A DNA stretch of 49,478 bases, from contig JAIOPX010000146.1 in the NCBI GenBank assembly GCA_021413705.1, forward strand, positions 1 to 49,478. Direction: 5' to 3'. The notes under the pieces are model-generated. The model was not told the origin of the DNA. It did no database searches and saw only the letters and a list, made by a program, of their open reading frames with translations. Origin of the DNA: Planctomycetota bacterium. Lineage in GTDB: Bacteria; Planctomycetota; Planctomycetia; Pirellulales; UBA7805. The position numbers were made by a program, and so were the translations under genes. Of the stretch, positions 1-13,300 are shown one piece after another (the stretch's first letter is position 1; each line of letters starts with the position of its first letter).

Positions 1-125
1 TTATAGGGGCCGAGTATTTGATTTGATGGCGATAATTCGCCAAGCCGAGTAACAAGCCCCCCACTCCCGTAACCATGCCGACGAGAGCGGCCACCAAAGT
101 TACAAGCTCTAGCGTAGTGATTCAT
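1..125 (-). CDS. Possible small protein, truncated by window edge
   Basis: A strong GGAGG ribosome-binding site on the minus strand (about 130-134) lies just before the window edge. Two frames stay open from it. The ATG at 125 gives a basic, low-complexity peptide. The frame one base on, beginning with ATC at 121, gives a hydrophobic, glycine-rich stretch like a single membrane helix followed by a polar tail, which looks more protein-like. That frame has no ordinary start at a good distance from the site, so the true start is unclear. No function can be given. Confidence 0.25.
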   Translation of the reverse strand, partial: MNHYARACNFGGRSRRHGYGSGGLVTRLGELSPSNQILGPY

Positions 126-280
126 CACCTCCTTGCGTATCTGCAAAGAACTGCAATGCCCGGACTCCTGCACTAGTCAGACAATACTTGTTGTCGAGAC
201 CCGCTACGACTGCGGGCACGATAACAACAATCTTGGCGGCCATCCCTGCCGTCGAGATTGTCTTGCGTCCATGTCAGCCA

Positions 281-646
281 CTAACGAGGTTGTGAGCCGA
301 CTCGTTTTTGGACATTTGTTTCCAGCACTCCAAATGCCTGCTCGTGCCGGGCGACGGACATTTGCAATGCGCCGAGCAGCCGCTTCGCCGTGTAATAGTT
401 CATCACGGTTCGTTGGGTCAGTCTGATCGGCTGCGTGGGGACAGCGGCACCCTGGGTGTTCAATCCAAAATCAACGATCAGTTCTTCCGGCGTGCCAGTA
501 ACCCGGCAGAAGTTTGTGTACGTGGCCACTACCTGGCTATCGTCCGCTTCAATGGGTGTTGGCTGTGGCATCGGAGAGCGGGAACCCTGCGAAGACTTGC
601 CGTTTTCAATCGTGGAGGGTGGATCTTGTTCGACGACCTCGGACAT
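281..646 (-). CDS. DUF3467 family protein
   Basis: A 121-residue protein. The N-terminal 35 residues are polar and probably disordered. The body holds the DUF3467 signature: a TYTNFCRVTGTPEELIVDFG block (residues 42-61), then NYYTAKRLLGALQ and a C-terminal HEQAFGVLE. The family is small, cytosolic and common in planctomycetes; its function is unknown. An AAGGGG site precedes the ATG. It is divergent from the LuxR-type gene at 827, so 647-826 probably holds promoters for both. Confidence 0.85.
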   Translation of the reverse strand: MSEVVEQDPPSTIENGKSSQGSRSPMPQPTPIEADDSQVVATYTNFCRVTGTPEELIVDFGLNTQGAAVPTQPIRLTQRTVMNYYTAKRLLGALQMSVARHEQAFGVLETNVQKRVGSQPR

Positions 647-826
647 TCTGAGACCCCTTTCGTGGAAAAATCGAATCGAAAGACGGTGATTGAGAATAGA
701 GTTGCCTTGAAAAATCCGCTGGTAATGTCCGGTTCGTGTCCGAAAACGCGCTTTACTATTTCGCTTAAGACATCTTGTCGTGCCTTCTTATTAAAAACAA
801 AATCTCATCCAGGAGGTCGAAACGCT

Positions 827-1177
827 TTGAAATCCAGCACTTACGATTTACAACAACGAATTATTGAGCTTGAACAACGGGTCAATACACTCCAGTCCCA
901 GGTTGAACAACTGCTCTCAATTCGCGACTCATCTCTTTCGCGCAAAGGACAATTGCGCAAGTTCGTGCAACAACTGCCTTTAACGCATAGGGAACGGAAG
1001 GTCGTTGTCGAATTTCTGGCCCTGCTGAGCGATAAGAAAACGGCTTCTCGGCTTGGAAGGTCCGTCCAAACAGTCCGCAATCAGATGAATTCCGTTCAAA
1101 AAAAGCTCGGGTTAAAGTCTCGACAAGAATTGGTCTCGGCCATGCTCAGTCGAGGAACAACTAAGTTTCGTAATTGA
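827..1177 (+). CDS. Small LuxR/GerE-type HTH protein with N-terminal coiled coil
   Basis: About 116 residues from a TTG at 827, which has an AGGAGG site ten bases upstream. The frame stays open further upstream, but that part lies opposite the DUF3467 gene and is not convincing. Residues 5-35 form a heptad-rich coiled coil that could dimerise. The second half resembles a GerE/LuxR DNA-binding domain: a LTHRERKVVVEFLALLSDK stretch followed by ASRLGRSVQTVRNQMNSVQKK as the helix-turn-helix. There is no receiver or ligand domain. It lies just upstream of the giant surface protein and could regulate it; that is inference. Confidence 0.7.
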   Translation: MKSSTYDLQQRIIELEQRVNTLQSQVEQLLSIRDSSLSRKGQLRKFVQQLPLTHRERKVVVEFLALLSDKKTASRLGRSVQTVRNQMNSVQKKLGLKSRQELVSAMLSRGTTKFRN

Positions 1178-1385
1178 AAATAACTATTTACATCTTCGCT
1201 TTTTCGGCTACATTACAACCACTCATCCGGGTTGCAATCCCGTTTGGGGCAGATTGGCGGCGCTGTCATTGAGGGCGAAATCTCGCTTTTCACTCGCTCG
1301 CACAGTGTAGCCTAATCCGCGCGCTGCGATTCTCGTCGTCGTTGAGGATTAGTTTGGGCTTTGCATATGACAGAAGGAGTGTGTC

Positions 1386-4300
1386 ATGCGTCTGCCGCTA
1401 CAGAGTTGGAAGGAAACGCTTAGCACCCTGGGACTGAGATGGGTGCAGAAGCCCCAGCCTCGAAAACGCCGCCGCGACGGTGTTCGGCTCAGCATCGAGC
1501 CGCTTGAACAGCGGCAGATGCTTTCGGCCAATGTCCTCGACGATGCGGATACGGACTACGCCGAGATAGGCTCTTGGAGCAATGTAGGTTCCGGCTATGC
1601 CAGTGAAAGCCGATATACCGCTTCCACGTCTAACACTGCCAGTTGGACATTTGAGTCGATGACCCCCGGGCGATATGAGTTTTTCACGACCTACACGGCC
1701 GACGGAGATCGCACCGACGCCGCAGAATATGCCATCTACGACGATGCCACTCTGTTGGACACGGTGGAAATCGACCAACAAGCCAGCCCCGATGACGAGA
1801 CCTATGACGGAGTCGAATGGGAGAGCCTCGGCATCTTCACGATCACCGAAGAAACGGTGAGCATCGAGCTCTCCAACGACGTTAGCAGCACGAAGTTGAT
1901 AGCCGATGCCGTCCGCTGGGAGGCCGTGCCCGAGTTGCCGCTGAAGCTGGACTTCGGAACCGGCAGCGTGGAATCCGGCTTTGACGCCGCCACCGATAGC
2001 ACAGTCTACACGCCTCAGGCCGGCTATGGCTGGACGGCCGGGCAGTCGTTGTCCAATTACAGCGGTAGCGGCACCTATCTCTTGCAGGACTTCGTCCATA
2101 CTTCCAGCACATCGCTGACTTTCGTCGCACGGGTTGCGGACGGCGACTACGACGTGACGCTGGGGTGGGGCGCCTATCACTACTCAACGCTCGACGAAGT
2201 CGAGGTCAGTCTGGAGGGGGCCGCGCAGGAAGAGTTTACCCTCGACTCCGGCGAGGCCTATGCCAATGTCTATCGGGTCACGGTTACCGACGGCCTGCTC
2301 AATATCGATCTGGCCGACCTGGGTGGTTCCACGTATCTGCAACTGAATTACCTCGAAATTACCGACGCTACCGATCCGCCCGCCCCCACGCTGCCGCTGC
2401 GGTTGGACTTGGGTAGCTACTCCACCGCCTCCGGCTTCACTCAGGCTACCCATGAAACGCTCTACAGCCCGACCTATGGCTCCCCCACCGGGTATGGCTG
2501 GACAATCGCGCCAACTTCCTCATCCACCGGCGGCTCCTGGTCGAACAACTACCTGACCTACGATTTTGTCTACACCAATGAAAAGTCCATGACGTTCGTC
2601 GCCAACGTCGCCGACGGCGATTATGACGTCACGCTTGGCTGGGGAGGCTATCACTCCAGCACGCTCGACAACATCGACGTCCATATCGAAGGAGAACTGC
2701 TTGAGACGGTAACTCCAGGCTCCAACCGGGGCTACGCCAATACCTATCGCGTTTCCGTGTCCGACGGCCACCTCACGCTCCATCTGTCCGATCAGGATTC
2801 AACGGGCTATATCCAGTTGAATTACCTGGAGATTCAGGAAGCAGCCGACCCAATCGCTCCCACCATCCCGCTGAAACTGGATTTTGGTCCCGATTCCGGC
2901 TCTCCGGAATCCGGTTACACGGCCGCCAGCGAATACTCCACCTACACTGGCCAAGCCGGCTACGGCTGGGCGCCCTCATCTCAGCAGTTGTCCAGCTACA
3001 ACTCGTACTCAGGCTCTAATCTGCTGCAGGACTTTGTCTACACTTCCGACTCGTCGCTCACCTTTCTGGCCCGGCTGGAGGATGGCGATTACGACGTGAT
3101 CCTGGGCTGGGGGCCGTACCACTATTCGACCCTGGACGGCATCGAAGTCAGCGCCGAAGGTCTGACATTGGAAACCTTCTCCCTTGCGTCCAGCGAGGCC
3201 TATGCCAACGTCTATCGAGTCACCGTCACCGATGGGATGCTCAACCTGCAACTGGCCGACGTCAGTGGTTCGGCCTATCTCCAGTTGAACTACTTGGAGA
3301 TCAAGGAGGCAGTGGAGCCTCCCTCGCTGCCGCTGCGGCTGGACTTTGGCAACTACAACACGGCCTATGGCTTTACCCAGGTTACTCACGAAACGCTCTA
3401 CAGTCCTAGTTATGGTTCCCCCACCGGCTATGGTTGGACCATCGCCCCCCTCTACTCTGGCACCGGCGGCTCTTCGAGCAATTACCTGACCTACGATTAT
3501 GTCTACACCAACAACCAGTCGATGGTCTTCGTTGCCGCCGTGGAAGACGGCGAATACGACGTCACGCTCGGCTGGGGCGCCTATCACTATAGCGTGACCA
3601 CCCTGGACGACGTGCAGGTCCGAATCGAAGGTGAAGTCGTCGATACAGTGACTCTCGACTCCAACGAGGGCTATGCCAACACCTATCGCGTCTCCGTTGC
3701 CGATGGGCGCTTGACCATCCATCTGTCCGACCAGGGAGGTTTGCCATTCATCGACCTGGCCTATCTGGAAATCGAAGAAGCCGTCGAAACTCCTCCCCCG
3801 GGTTTGCCGCTGAGGGTTGATTTCGGGACGGATTCCGGCAATGTCGAATATGGTTATGTGGGAGCCACCGAGAACACGAACTACACCGGGCAAACGGGCT
3901 ATGGCTTGATTCCCTCCCAGTATCTCTCCAGCTACAACTACTCTTCCTCTGGAAGCTCGTATTTGCTGCAGGATTTCGTTTACACCAACAGCTACTACGA
4001 CACCTCGCTCGCCTTCCAAGCCAGGGTTCCCGACGGCGACTATGACGTGATCCTCGGTTGGGGATCGTACCACTCTTCGACTCTCGACAACATCGAAGTC
4101 CGCCTCGAAGACGTAGCCCACGAAACCATTTCACTCGACTCCGGTGAAGGCTACGCCAACGTCTACCGAGTATCCGTCACCGATGGCATGCTCAATCTGG
4201 AACTGGCCGATCTCGGTGGCACAACCTACATCCAGTTGAACTACCTCGAGATCCATGAAGCGATCGAGCCCCCAACGCTCCCGCTGCATCTCGATTTCGG

Positions 4301-7300
4301 CAGCTACAGCACGGCCAGCGGCTTTACGTCCGCTACCCATGAAACGCGCTACAGCCCCTCCTATGGCTCCCCGGGTGGCTACGGCTGGGTCATCCCGCCG
4401 GCCTACTCGTCCACCGGCGGCTCCTCCAGTAATTACCTGACTTACGACTTCGTCTACACCAATGACAAGGCGATGACCTTCGTGGCCGATGTGGCCGACG
4501 GCGATTACGACGTCACGCTCGGTTGGGGCGCCCACCACTCCAGCACACTGAACAACATCGAAGTCCAGATCGAAGGCGAAACGCGAGACTTGATTACTGC
4601 CCTCGGCAATTACCAGGGTTACGCCAATACCTATCGCGTCTCGGTCACCGACGGCCATCTGACGCTCCATTTGGCCGATCGAGACTACACCGGTTACGTC
4701 GATCTGGCCTATCTGGAAATCGTCGAAGCCACAGATCCGCCCCCCTCGCTGCCGCTAAAGCTCGATTTCGGCCCGGATTACGGCTCCGTCGAAAGCGGCT
4801 ACACCGGCGCTAGCGACAATACCATCTACACGTCGCTGGGTGGTTTTGGCTGGGTTCCTAACTACCTGATGTACAACTACAACGGCGGCGGCGGTTCCTA
4901 CCTCACGCAAGACTTCGTCTACACCACCAGCGACACGCCCCTCGCTTTCCTGGCCCGAGTGGAGAACGGCGAGTACGACGTCACTCTCGGCTGGGGACCG
5001 TATCGTTCCAGCACGCTGGACTCCGTCGAAGTCAGCCTCGAAGGCGTGCCCCAGGAAATGATCTCGCTCGGATCCAGCGAGGATTATGAAAACACCTACC
5101 GCATCCGTGTCACCGATGGCGTCCTGAACCTCAAGCTCAACGATCTTGGCGGGGCATCCAACTATATCGACCTGGCCTATCTCGAAATCGCCTCCGCGGT
5201 CGATCCGCCGGTCGCCACCGGAGCCCACAACGTCCTGCTGGTCAAGGACGGCGATCCCGCGTCGTTCAACCTGGGCGATTGGTTCCACGATCACCAGGAC
5301 GCCGCCGAAGATCTGACGTTCACGATCCAGAGCAACTCGAATCCTTCGCTGATCGGCGCTTCGATCACCGGCGGCGTGTTGCAGTTGACACCCGGCAGCA
5401 CGCTGGGGAGCGCCACGATCACGCTCCGGGCCACCGACCTGGGCAGCCTCTACGGCGAAGCCACGATCACGGTGGGAACCTATGAGCCGGACGAAGATTT
5501 GGAATCCTCCGGCGGCGGCCCGCTCTTGTCGCTCCCTTGGGGTCAGATCGACGATGAAAATACCGGCGCCCTGGTCTCCGACCTGATCGCCGGGCTGGTC
5601 AACACGTCCAACCCCACCGGCCTGGGCATGGCCATCTACGGTGCGGCTGCCGCCGACTTGGGAGACGTTCAGTTCTCCCTCGACGGAGGCGAAACGTGGG
5701 AGGACGTGGGCGCGGTCAGCCCCACCGCCGCGCTGCTGCTCCCGGCCAACGAAGACACCCGGCTGCGGTTCCTGCCAGTCAGCGGTCAGGCAGACCAGAT
5801 CCTTTCGGCCGCCACGTCGATCATTCAGTTCGTCGGCTGGAACGAGAGCGTCGGCACGGCGGGCCAGACACTCGACCTGACGCACGCCTCTAACCAGGCG
5901 GCCGTGGCCCCAGCGCCGAACGACGTCCGCGTGCAGCAGACGATGCAGAACCTGGAGTTCGTCGTCAACACGACCACCTATGGGGATCAATACTACTCCA
6001 AAGTCGCCATGGCGCCCGATGGCCGGAGCGTGGTTGCTTGGGTTTCAAACAGTTCTCAAGGGGAGGGTATTTATGCCCAGCGGTTCAATGCCGATGGCAC
6101 CCGACTGGGCAATGAATTCCTGGTCGCCTCAGCTTCCTCACCTAGTTATCCGGCTTTGACACTTTATCTCGATGATGTGGCAATTGACTCGGGCAACACA
6201 TTTGTAATTGTCACCGAGGAAAACACGATCTCTTCGACCACAACTCAAGTCAGAAGGTTCACCTGGGACACGGCGGAAACAGTCGGAACGCCGATTTCGT
6301 TCAATGACATTTATTACGCTCATATCGACACCGACATGAACGGCGACCTGTTGGTCGTCGCACGGACTCAATTGCCAAGCTTCAGCACCGTTAAGGCCGG
6401 CGTCTATGATGTCAATCAGTCGTTGTTGGCGGAATCGACGATCTATACGGCTTCCTCGGATTTTATTGAAACCGTCGGAGTGGCCATAGCCTCCGACAAT
6501 ACGATCGTGGTGGCCTGGAATCGCGGATACTCTTCGCCGCACAAAACGGAACTCGTTGCCCGGCGGTTTGCATTCGACGGCGATTCCATCGACGCCGTCG
6601 CGGCCCTGCAGGTTCTCAGTGCCCTGAATCCGAGCACTCACCCCAGCATGCTGCTCACGCAACCCAGCGTCGAAATGAATGCTTCCAAGGAAGCGATGGT
6701 TTTTTGGGGCGAACATTGGTGGGGATCGGTCTATGATAACGCCTTCAAAGTAGCCATCGTCGGCACTGCCGGCACTGCGACCGCGTCCCAGGAATTAGCG
6801 AAAGAACCCGGACTGACGACCCCATATCGGCCATATTGGATATCCGCGCACTTTCAAGACGACGGCAAATTACTTGCGGTGGGCACCGCGTTTGGCGAAG
6901 GGTCTGACATCAATGCCGTCGGGCAGTATTTCGAAATCGATGGTAGTCCCGTGGGGCAACGGTTTGATATTTCGAACTTGCAGGCCGGTTACTATCAAGA
7001 GCCGGGTGTTGCAGGGGATGGGAAAGGAGGAGTGCTGGTAGCCTGGGACGAATCGGGATCCGAATATCTCCAACCCGGCCGGGATGGAATCGACTCGGCT
7101 GTAGTCGCGCGCTTTTTCGGCGAAACTCCCGCCTACAGCGTCGATAGCGACAGCGTGGGTTTCAAGCCGTTGTCGATCTACACCCGGCCGATCAGCGTGG
7201 AGGTGGCGACGGGGCACGTCGTGTTCCACGCCGACCGCGGGCCGGATGGCCAGGGGGACGGCATCATTCCCGTCTACCGGCAGACGAACGACCGGCACCC

Positions 7301-10300
7301 GATCGTGTCGGTGGATTATGTCGTGCCGCAGTCCGTGCCGGAGAAGCTGGAAGTCAGGCTCACGCTGGGGGGAATCTCCAACACTCTTCCGGTCTTCTAC
7401 AGCCTCTCCGGCGCGTCGGCCGGGCAGGTGGTTCGCCTGGCCGTGCAGGCGGACAACGTGGGTGAGCTGCCGACCGGCCGCTACAACTTCCAGATCGAAG
7501 TCAAAGAACACCGCGGAGGAGTCATTGCGACGCCCAAGTTGCTGACGGGCGCGACCGACCTCGTCAACCGCCGCGAGAGCGAGTTCGGCGTCGGCTGGTG
7601 GCTCGACAGTCTTGACCGGATCGTCACGGGTGAGGGGGATTACTACAAGAAGCCCTATCCCAACAACGACGAGTCCTACGACGGCGGCGGCCGGGGCGTG
7701 CTCCTGGTTCGTGGCGACGGCACGACCGGCTGGTTCGCGGAGTTGGAAAAGGGGGATGAGATTGAAGGCGAGGTGGAAACCACCTACCGCAGCCCCGCCG
7801 GCAGCTTTACGAAGCTCACGCGGATCGAAACCATCGAAGACGATGAGGTCACCGGCACCCGCTATGAACTAAAACACACCGACGGCACCGTCGATAAGTT
7901 CACGGTCGACGGGCTGTTGGACAAGCGGGTCGACCGCAACGGGAATGTCATCGACTACGAGTACGACGTGGAAGACACCAATGAAAACAGCATCGAAAAT
8001 GAGCTGCTGACGATCACCGACATCTACGGTCTGACGACCACCTACGCCTACGCCGGCGGCTATCTGGACAGCGTCACCGACTTCGCCGACCGGGTGACCG
8101 ATTTCCAGGTTGGCACGACCGGCGTCACCACGGGTTATGTCAACAAGATCGTCGAAACCGACTCGGACGGCGCGGGTGAACTCACGGCCCCCGAGACCGA
8201 TTTAACATGGAATGTAAACTACCATGAGGATTATTTCGATGTATTTCTCTCAAGCGTGACCACACCCGGCATCCAGACGGAATCGGGGATCAGTCGCCCG
8301 ATGACTTGGATCACCTACAGCGCCCAAGGGCGCTTCGAGAGCGCCTATAGCGCCGATTATTCCCAGTGGAAGCTAACCCCGGCCCAGGTGGTCGGGCTGG
8401 CCTCTAGCTCGAACATTCATACGCCAGCGGCGGCTCTCACGCCGGACAAGATCCAAGGCCGTTACACCAACGAGCGCGACCAAACCTGGACCTATACGGT
8501 CGATCGATTTGGTTACCAGACGGCGATGACGGATCCGCTGAGTCACACTTGGACCTACTCGCGGGATACCGACGGCCTGACGCGGCGGATGACCGAACCG
8601 GCCGGCGCCGGCGGCACGGCCAACCTGGGTGCCCTAGTCACCAGCTATCGCTACGACGACCGGGGCAACCTGCTGCGGGCCACGTATGCCCAGGATAAGC
8701 TCCTCGGCGGCGGCAAGATTACCGAGACCTGGGAATACGACGAACAGTTCAGCCAAGTCACGCGGCATGTGGACGCTCGTGGCTACGAGACACTGAGTGA
8801 ACTCGACACCTACGGCAACGCGATCGAAGTTCACCAGCAAGTGGATATCGCCGCCGATCCGTACGAAGACGAAGAGACCGAAGGTTGGATCACGACCAAG
8901 TATCACTACACCGGTGACGGAGAGATCACACCCAGCGTGGAACTGCCGGGCGGGTTGGTGGACTTGGTGACGGACCCGCGTGGGATCAAGACCCGGACGA
9001 TCTACTACATCAACGGCAATGAAGGGGTCGAACCCCATGAGCATGGTCTGGTGAAGTCGATCCGAGCCGGCCTCGGCTCGGGCGAAGAGCAGACCGGCAC
9101 GGTGGACGGCATCGCTATCAACGCGTCCATCACCCACTACCAGTACGACGCCGCCCGGAACGTGAACGTCGTCATTCAGCAAATGGGCAACTTGGACCCG
9201 GTCGAGAACGAGCCCACAGGAGAAGACGACACCGACCGCTACACCCGCTACGAATACGACCAGCTCAATCGGCTGATCGAAGTGCAGTTGCCCGAGGCCG
9301 ATCACGTCGATGTCGCTGGCGAGATCGACCATTTCGCTCCCACGACGGTCTACGCCTACGACAAGGAAGGTTCTAGAAAGAAGCAGACCGACGCCTTGGG
9401 GCGTGAAACGGAGTACGCCTACGACCTGATGGGCCGTCTGAAGAAGACGACCCTTCCCGAGTCGCAGTTCTACAACGCGGCCAACCCTGCTTCTCCCACC
9501 ACTGCCAAACCGACCATCGTCCATGTCTACGACTACGCCGGGAACCTTGAATCGGTCACGGACGCCAACGGCAACACGAGCTACAACTTCTACACCGCGC
9601 GCAACGAAGTCTCTGAAGCGTGGCTCCCCGCCACGGCCGATCATGGCGTGAGCATTACTCGCTATGCCTATGATTCGGCCGGAAACCTCAAAACGGTCCG
9701 CGATGCGCTGGATGGCGCTGGCAATCGTGAGACAAGTTATGAATACGACTCTCTGCATCGCAACACAAAAATCACCCGGCCCTCGCCGGGAACTCATCCT
9801 CAATCCGGCATCGGAACGCCTCACGCCGCGCCGTTTACGATCACGGTCTACGACGATTCGGGCAATGTCGTGGAAGAGTCTGACGGTCTGTTGCGTGAGA
9901 CGAGCTACATCTACGACGGGTTGAATCGATTGACCCGAACGACTTTGCCGATGGCCGAGCAAGTGGACGCCGCCGGCGATCCGTTCAATGACACGCCGAT
10001 CGAGGTTCGCAAGTATGACGCTGCCGGCAATCTGGTCCGGCTGACAGACCCGAAACAGTTTCTGGCCGATTCGGATGACGAAGCGGACAACGAAACCGAC
10101 TACAAGTACGATTCGATGAACCGGCGGATCGAGATGGAAGCCGCGCCGACGAACCAATATCGTCGCAACTCGGAAGGGGCCGTCGTCTCCCTGACGGCCC
10201 ATCGGCCGAAGACGACGCGGCAATACAACGACGCGGGCCAACTCGTTCGCGAGATCGGTCCGTTGGACGCTTATGAGTCGGGGCGTCACACCACGATATA

Positions 10301-13300
10301 TCAGTATGACGCGTTGGGCCGGCTGGTCTTGGAGAAGCCGCCCCAGATCGCCGACCCTGTAACCCATTCCCTGACCGACGCCAACACGCTCTACGAATAC
10401 GATGGTGTGGGCAACCTGAGATACATCGAACACGCCAATGGGGCCACGGAAGAGTATCGGTACGACGCCCTGGACCGCAAAACAGCCTACTTGGCCCCTC
10501 TCGCGCTCAATTACGATCCGCTCCACGGGGAAGCGGATGCCGACGGGATGCGTAACTTTACGGCCATCGTGAATTATCAATATGACCTGGCTGGCCAGTT
10601 GCGGGAAACCAAAGACCCGTTGGGAGAAGTGACGCGCCGGGATTACGACGAGCAGGGTCGCCTGATTCGCGAGACGCTGCCGGAGGACGAGTTTGGCATC
10701 GATCCCGTCTATGAGTTCCATTACGACGCCGTCGGAAATCTGCGGTCCAAAGTCGTGCCGGTGGCCGACTTAAGCACTCAGACGACCGACTACGATTACG
10801 ACAATCTCAATCGGCGGGTCAAGATCCAGGAAGCGTCGGCCACGCAGGTGGCGGCCAACGGCTCGACGTCCTCCGCGCGGCCCACGACCTATACGGTCTA
10901 CGACATTGTCGGCCGAGTCGTGGGAGTCACCGACGCCCGCGAACAGACTACCAATACCGAGTACGACGATCTGAATCGCGTCAAGGAAGTCACTGCGCCG
11001 CTCTTGGATGGCGAGATGGAGCGGGCCGCCACCCAATATCAATATGACGTGGTTGGCAACTTGCGGTTGGAAACCGACACCCGCGACAACGTGACCGAGT
11101 ACGTGCTGGATAATCTCTACCGGGTGACGCAAGTGCTGGCCGCCCAGGCGTCGCACCTGATGCCCACCGGCGTGGTTGCGGCCAAGGCCGTGACCGAGCT
11201 GCGCTATGACCCGGCGGGACGGAAGTTGCAATCGATCGACGCGCTGGGAACGTACACCGAAAGCACGACCGACCGGATCACCGATTTCCACTACGACGAT
11301 CGGGGGCGGTTGGTGAAGGTGGAACTCCCTTCGGCCGATCACGTCACCCCCTCCGGCGACACGGCCTCGTCGCGTCCCCTGTATGGGTTCACCTATGACC
11401 TCGTGGGCAACAAGGTCGCCGAGACGGATGCCCTGGGCAAAGTGACTCGTTTCGAATACGACGCTCAGAATCGTTTGGTCAAGCAGCTCGATCCGCAGAA
11501 TCACCCGGACTTGTCCACCGGCACGCTGATTGACGATGACAACGATATGGATGATGCTTTCACCGTCGCAGGAACCTGGACCACCGATTCGCTCAACGGC
11601 TATCTGGGTGACCAGCAACACTTGCTCGGCACCTATGGTAATACAGGCTTTGGACACGCGGATTGGGAGTTCGACAGTCTTGAGGTGGGCAAGAAGTATC
11701 GCGTGTACGCAACGTGGAAGGATGATGCCGCCAACGCCACCGGCGCCCGATTCAAGATAGGCGATGGAGAGTATATCATCGTGAATCAAAATGACGCGCC
11801 GGTGGGACCGACATTCGACGGAGTGAAATGGCAATTGCTAGGTGAAATTACGGCAGCCGATGACACGCTTAACATTCTCTTAAGCGATCAAACGACCGAA
11901 TCGGGTGGCGGTCGCGTAGTGGCCGACGGAGTGATCCTGGTCGAAATCCCCGAAGACGAGCCACCCACGACCACATTCCGCTACGACGCGACCGGGCAAC
12001 TCCGCCAGACCGTCGATCCGCTGGGACGCACCACAACACAGGACTTTGACAAGATCGGCCGATTGATCCATGTGACCGACCCCGACCCGGACGGCCCTGA
12101 AAACGCTCCGCAGACGCATTTTATCTACGACCTGTCGGGCAATCTCCAGACGCGCACCCAGATCCTGGGCGCAGACGACGACGATCCCGAACGTCCCTTG
12201 GAAGACCTGGACGATCTGACGGAGGTTTACGAATACGACGCGCTCTTCCGGCTCGACACGCACACCGACGGCAATGGCGATATTACACACTTCGCTTACG
12301 ACATCGGGGGCAATCAACGGACGATGACCGACCCGGCCGGCAACGTAACGACCTACCATTACGACGCCTGGGGCCGGATGGTCCACGACGAGATTGAGGT
12401 GGACAGCTTCACACTCGATCGCTTCTACACGTTCGACCATGAAGGCAATCTCACCGAGAAGGTGGATCGCAACGGCCGGACCACGCAGTTCGACTATGAC
12501 GCAATGAATCGCCGAATCGAGGAGCGGTGGTACGACGGGCTGGCGGTAATCGGCAATCTGACCAATTCGGTTTACACGAGTTACGACATCGCCAGCCGGT
12601 TGGTGGCGGAGAGCGACTCGTTCTCGGCCTACCAGTACACCTTTGACGATCTCGACCGGGTGGTCGGGATCGCCAACTTCGTGGACCTCGACGGCGATGA
12701 ACTGCCGGAGGGAGGGGACATTCTCACACCGAACGCCGTGCCCGTGTGGCTAACCCAGGGTTTTGACGAACTGGGCCGCCGCCGCGTGCTGAGGGCCGAG
12801 ATCTTCGATACGGGACTGGGGGCGTGGCTGGAGGACTTTGACAACACGTATCAATACAATTCGCGTAATCAACTGGAAGTCTTGGTGCAGCAGGCGGGCC
12901 TCGACAATGCCGTGGCCTACAAACGGGTGGAGCTGCGCTACAACCCAGGCAATCAACTGGATACGATTCGCCGTTACGAGAGCGCGAACAACAGCCAGTT
13001 GGCGGCTTCGTCCAGTTACTTCTATGACGACACGCGTCGGTTGTCCAGTCTGGCTCATAATCAGGGTGAAAACGCCCTGGCCATGTATGTCTGGACGTAC
13101 GACGACGCCAGCCGCGTGAAGACATTCACCTCCGAGGAAGACGGAGTGGCCACATACGGTTACGACAACCGCGGACAGCTTGTAGACGCCGTCTATGCCG
13201 ACTACGGCGCATTCCAGCGCGACGAACATTATGACTACGACTCCAACGGCAACCGGACGCAGGTCATCTTCGATGAAGGAGAACTGACGGAGGAGACCCA

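Noticed and set aside
308-826. Long upstream extension of the LuxR-type gene
   Set aside because: It lies opposite the DUF3467 gene and has no domain; the TTG at 827 has a proper AGGAGG site.
3009-4121. 370-codon minus-strand open frame opposite the repeats
   Set aside because: Mirror image of the tandem repeats; its own repetitive V/G/D pattern is explained by the plus-strand codons.
8634-10721. 695-codon minus-strand open frame opposite the RHS gene
   Set aside because: It is a shadow of the repetitive, G+C-rich YD region, with low-complexity V/R/G-rich translation and no ribosome site.
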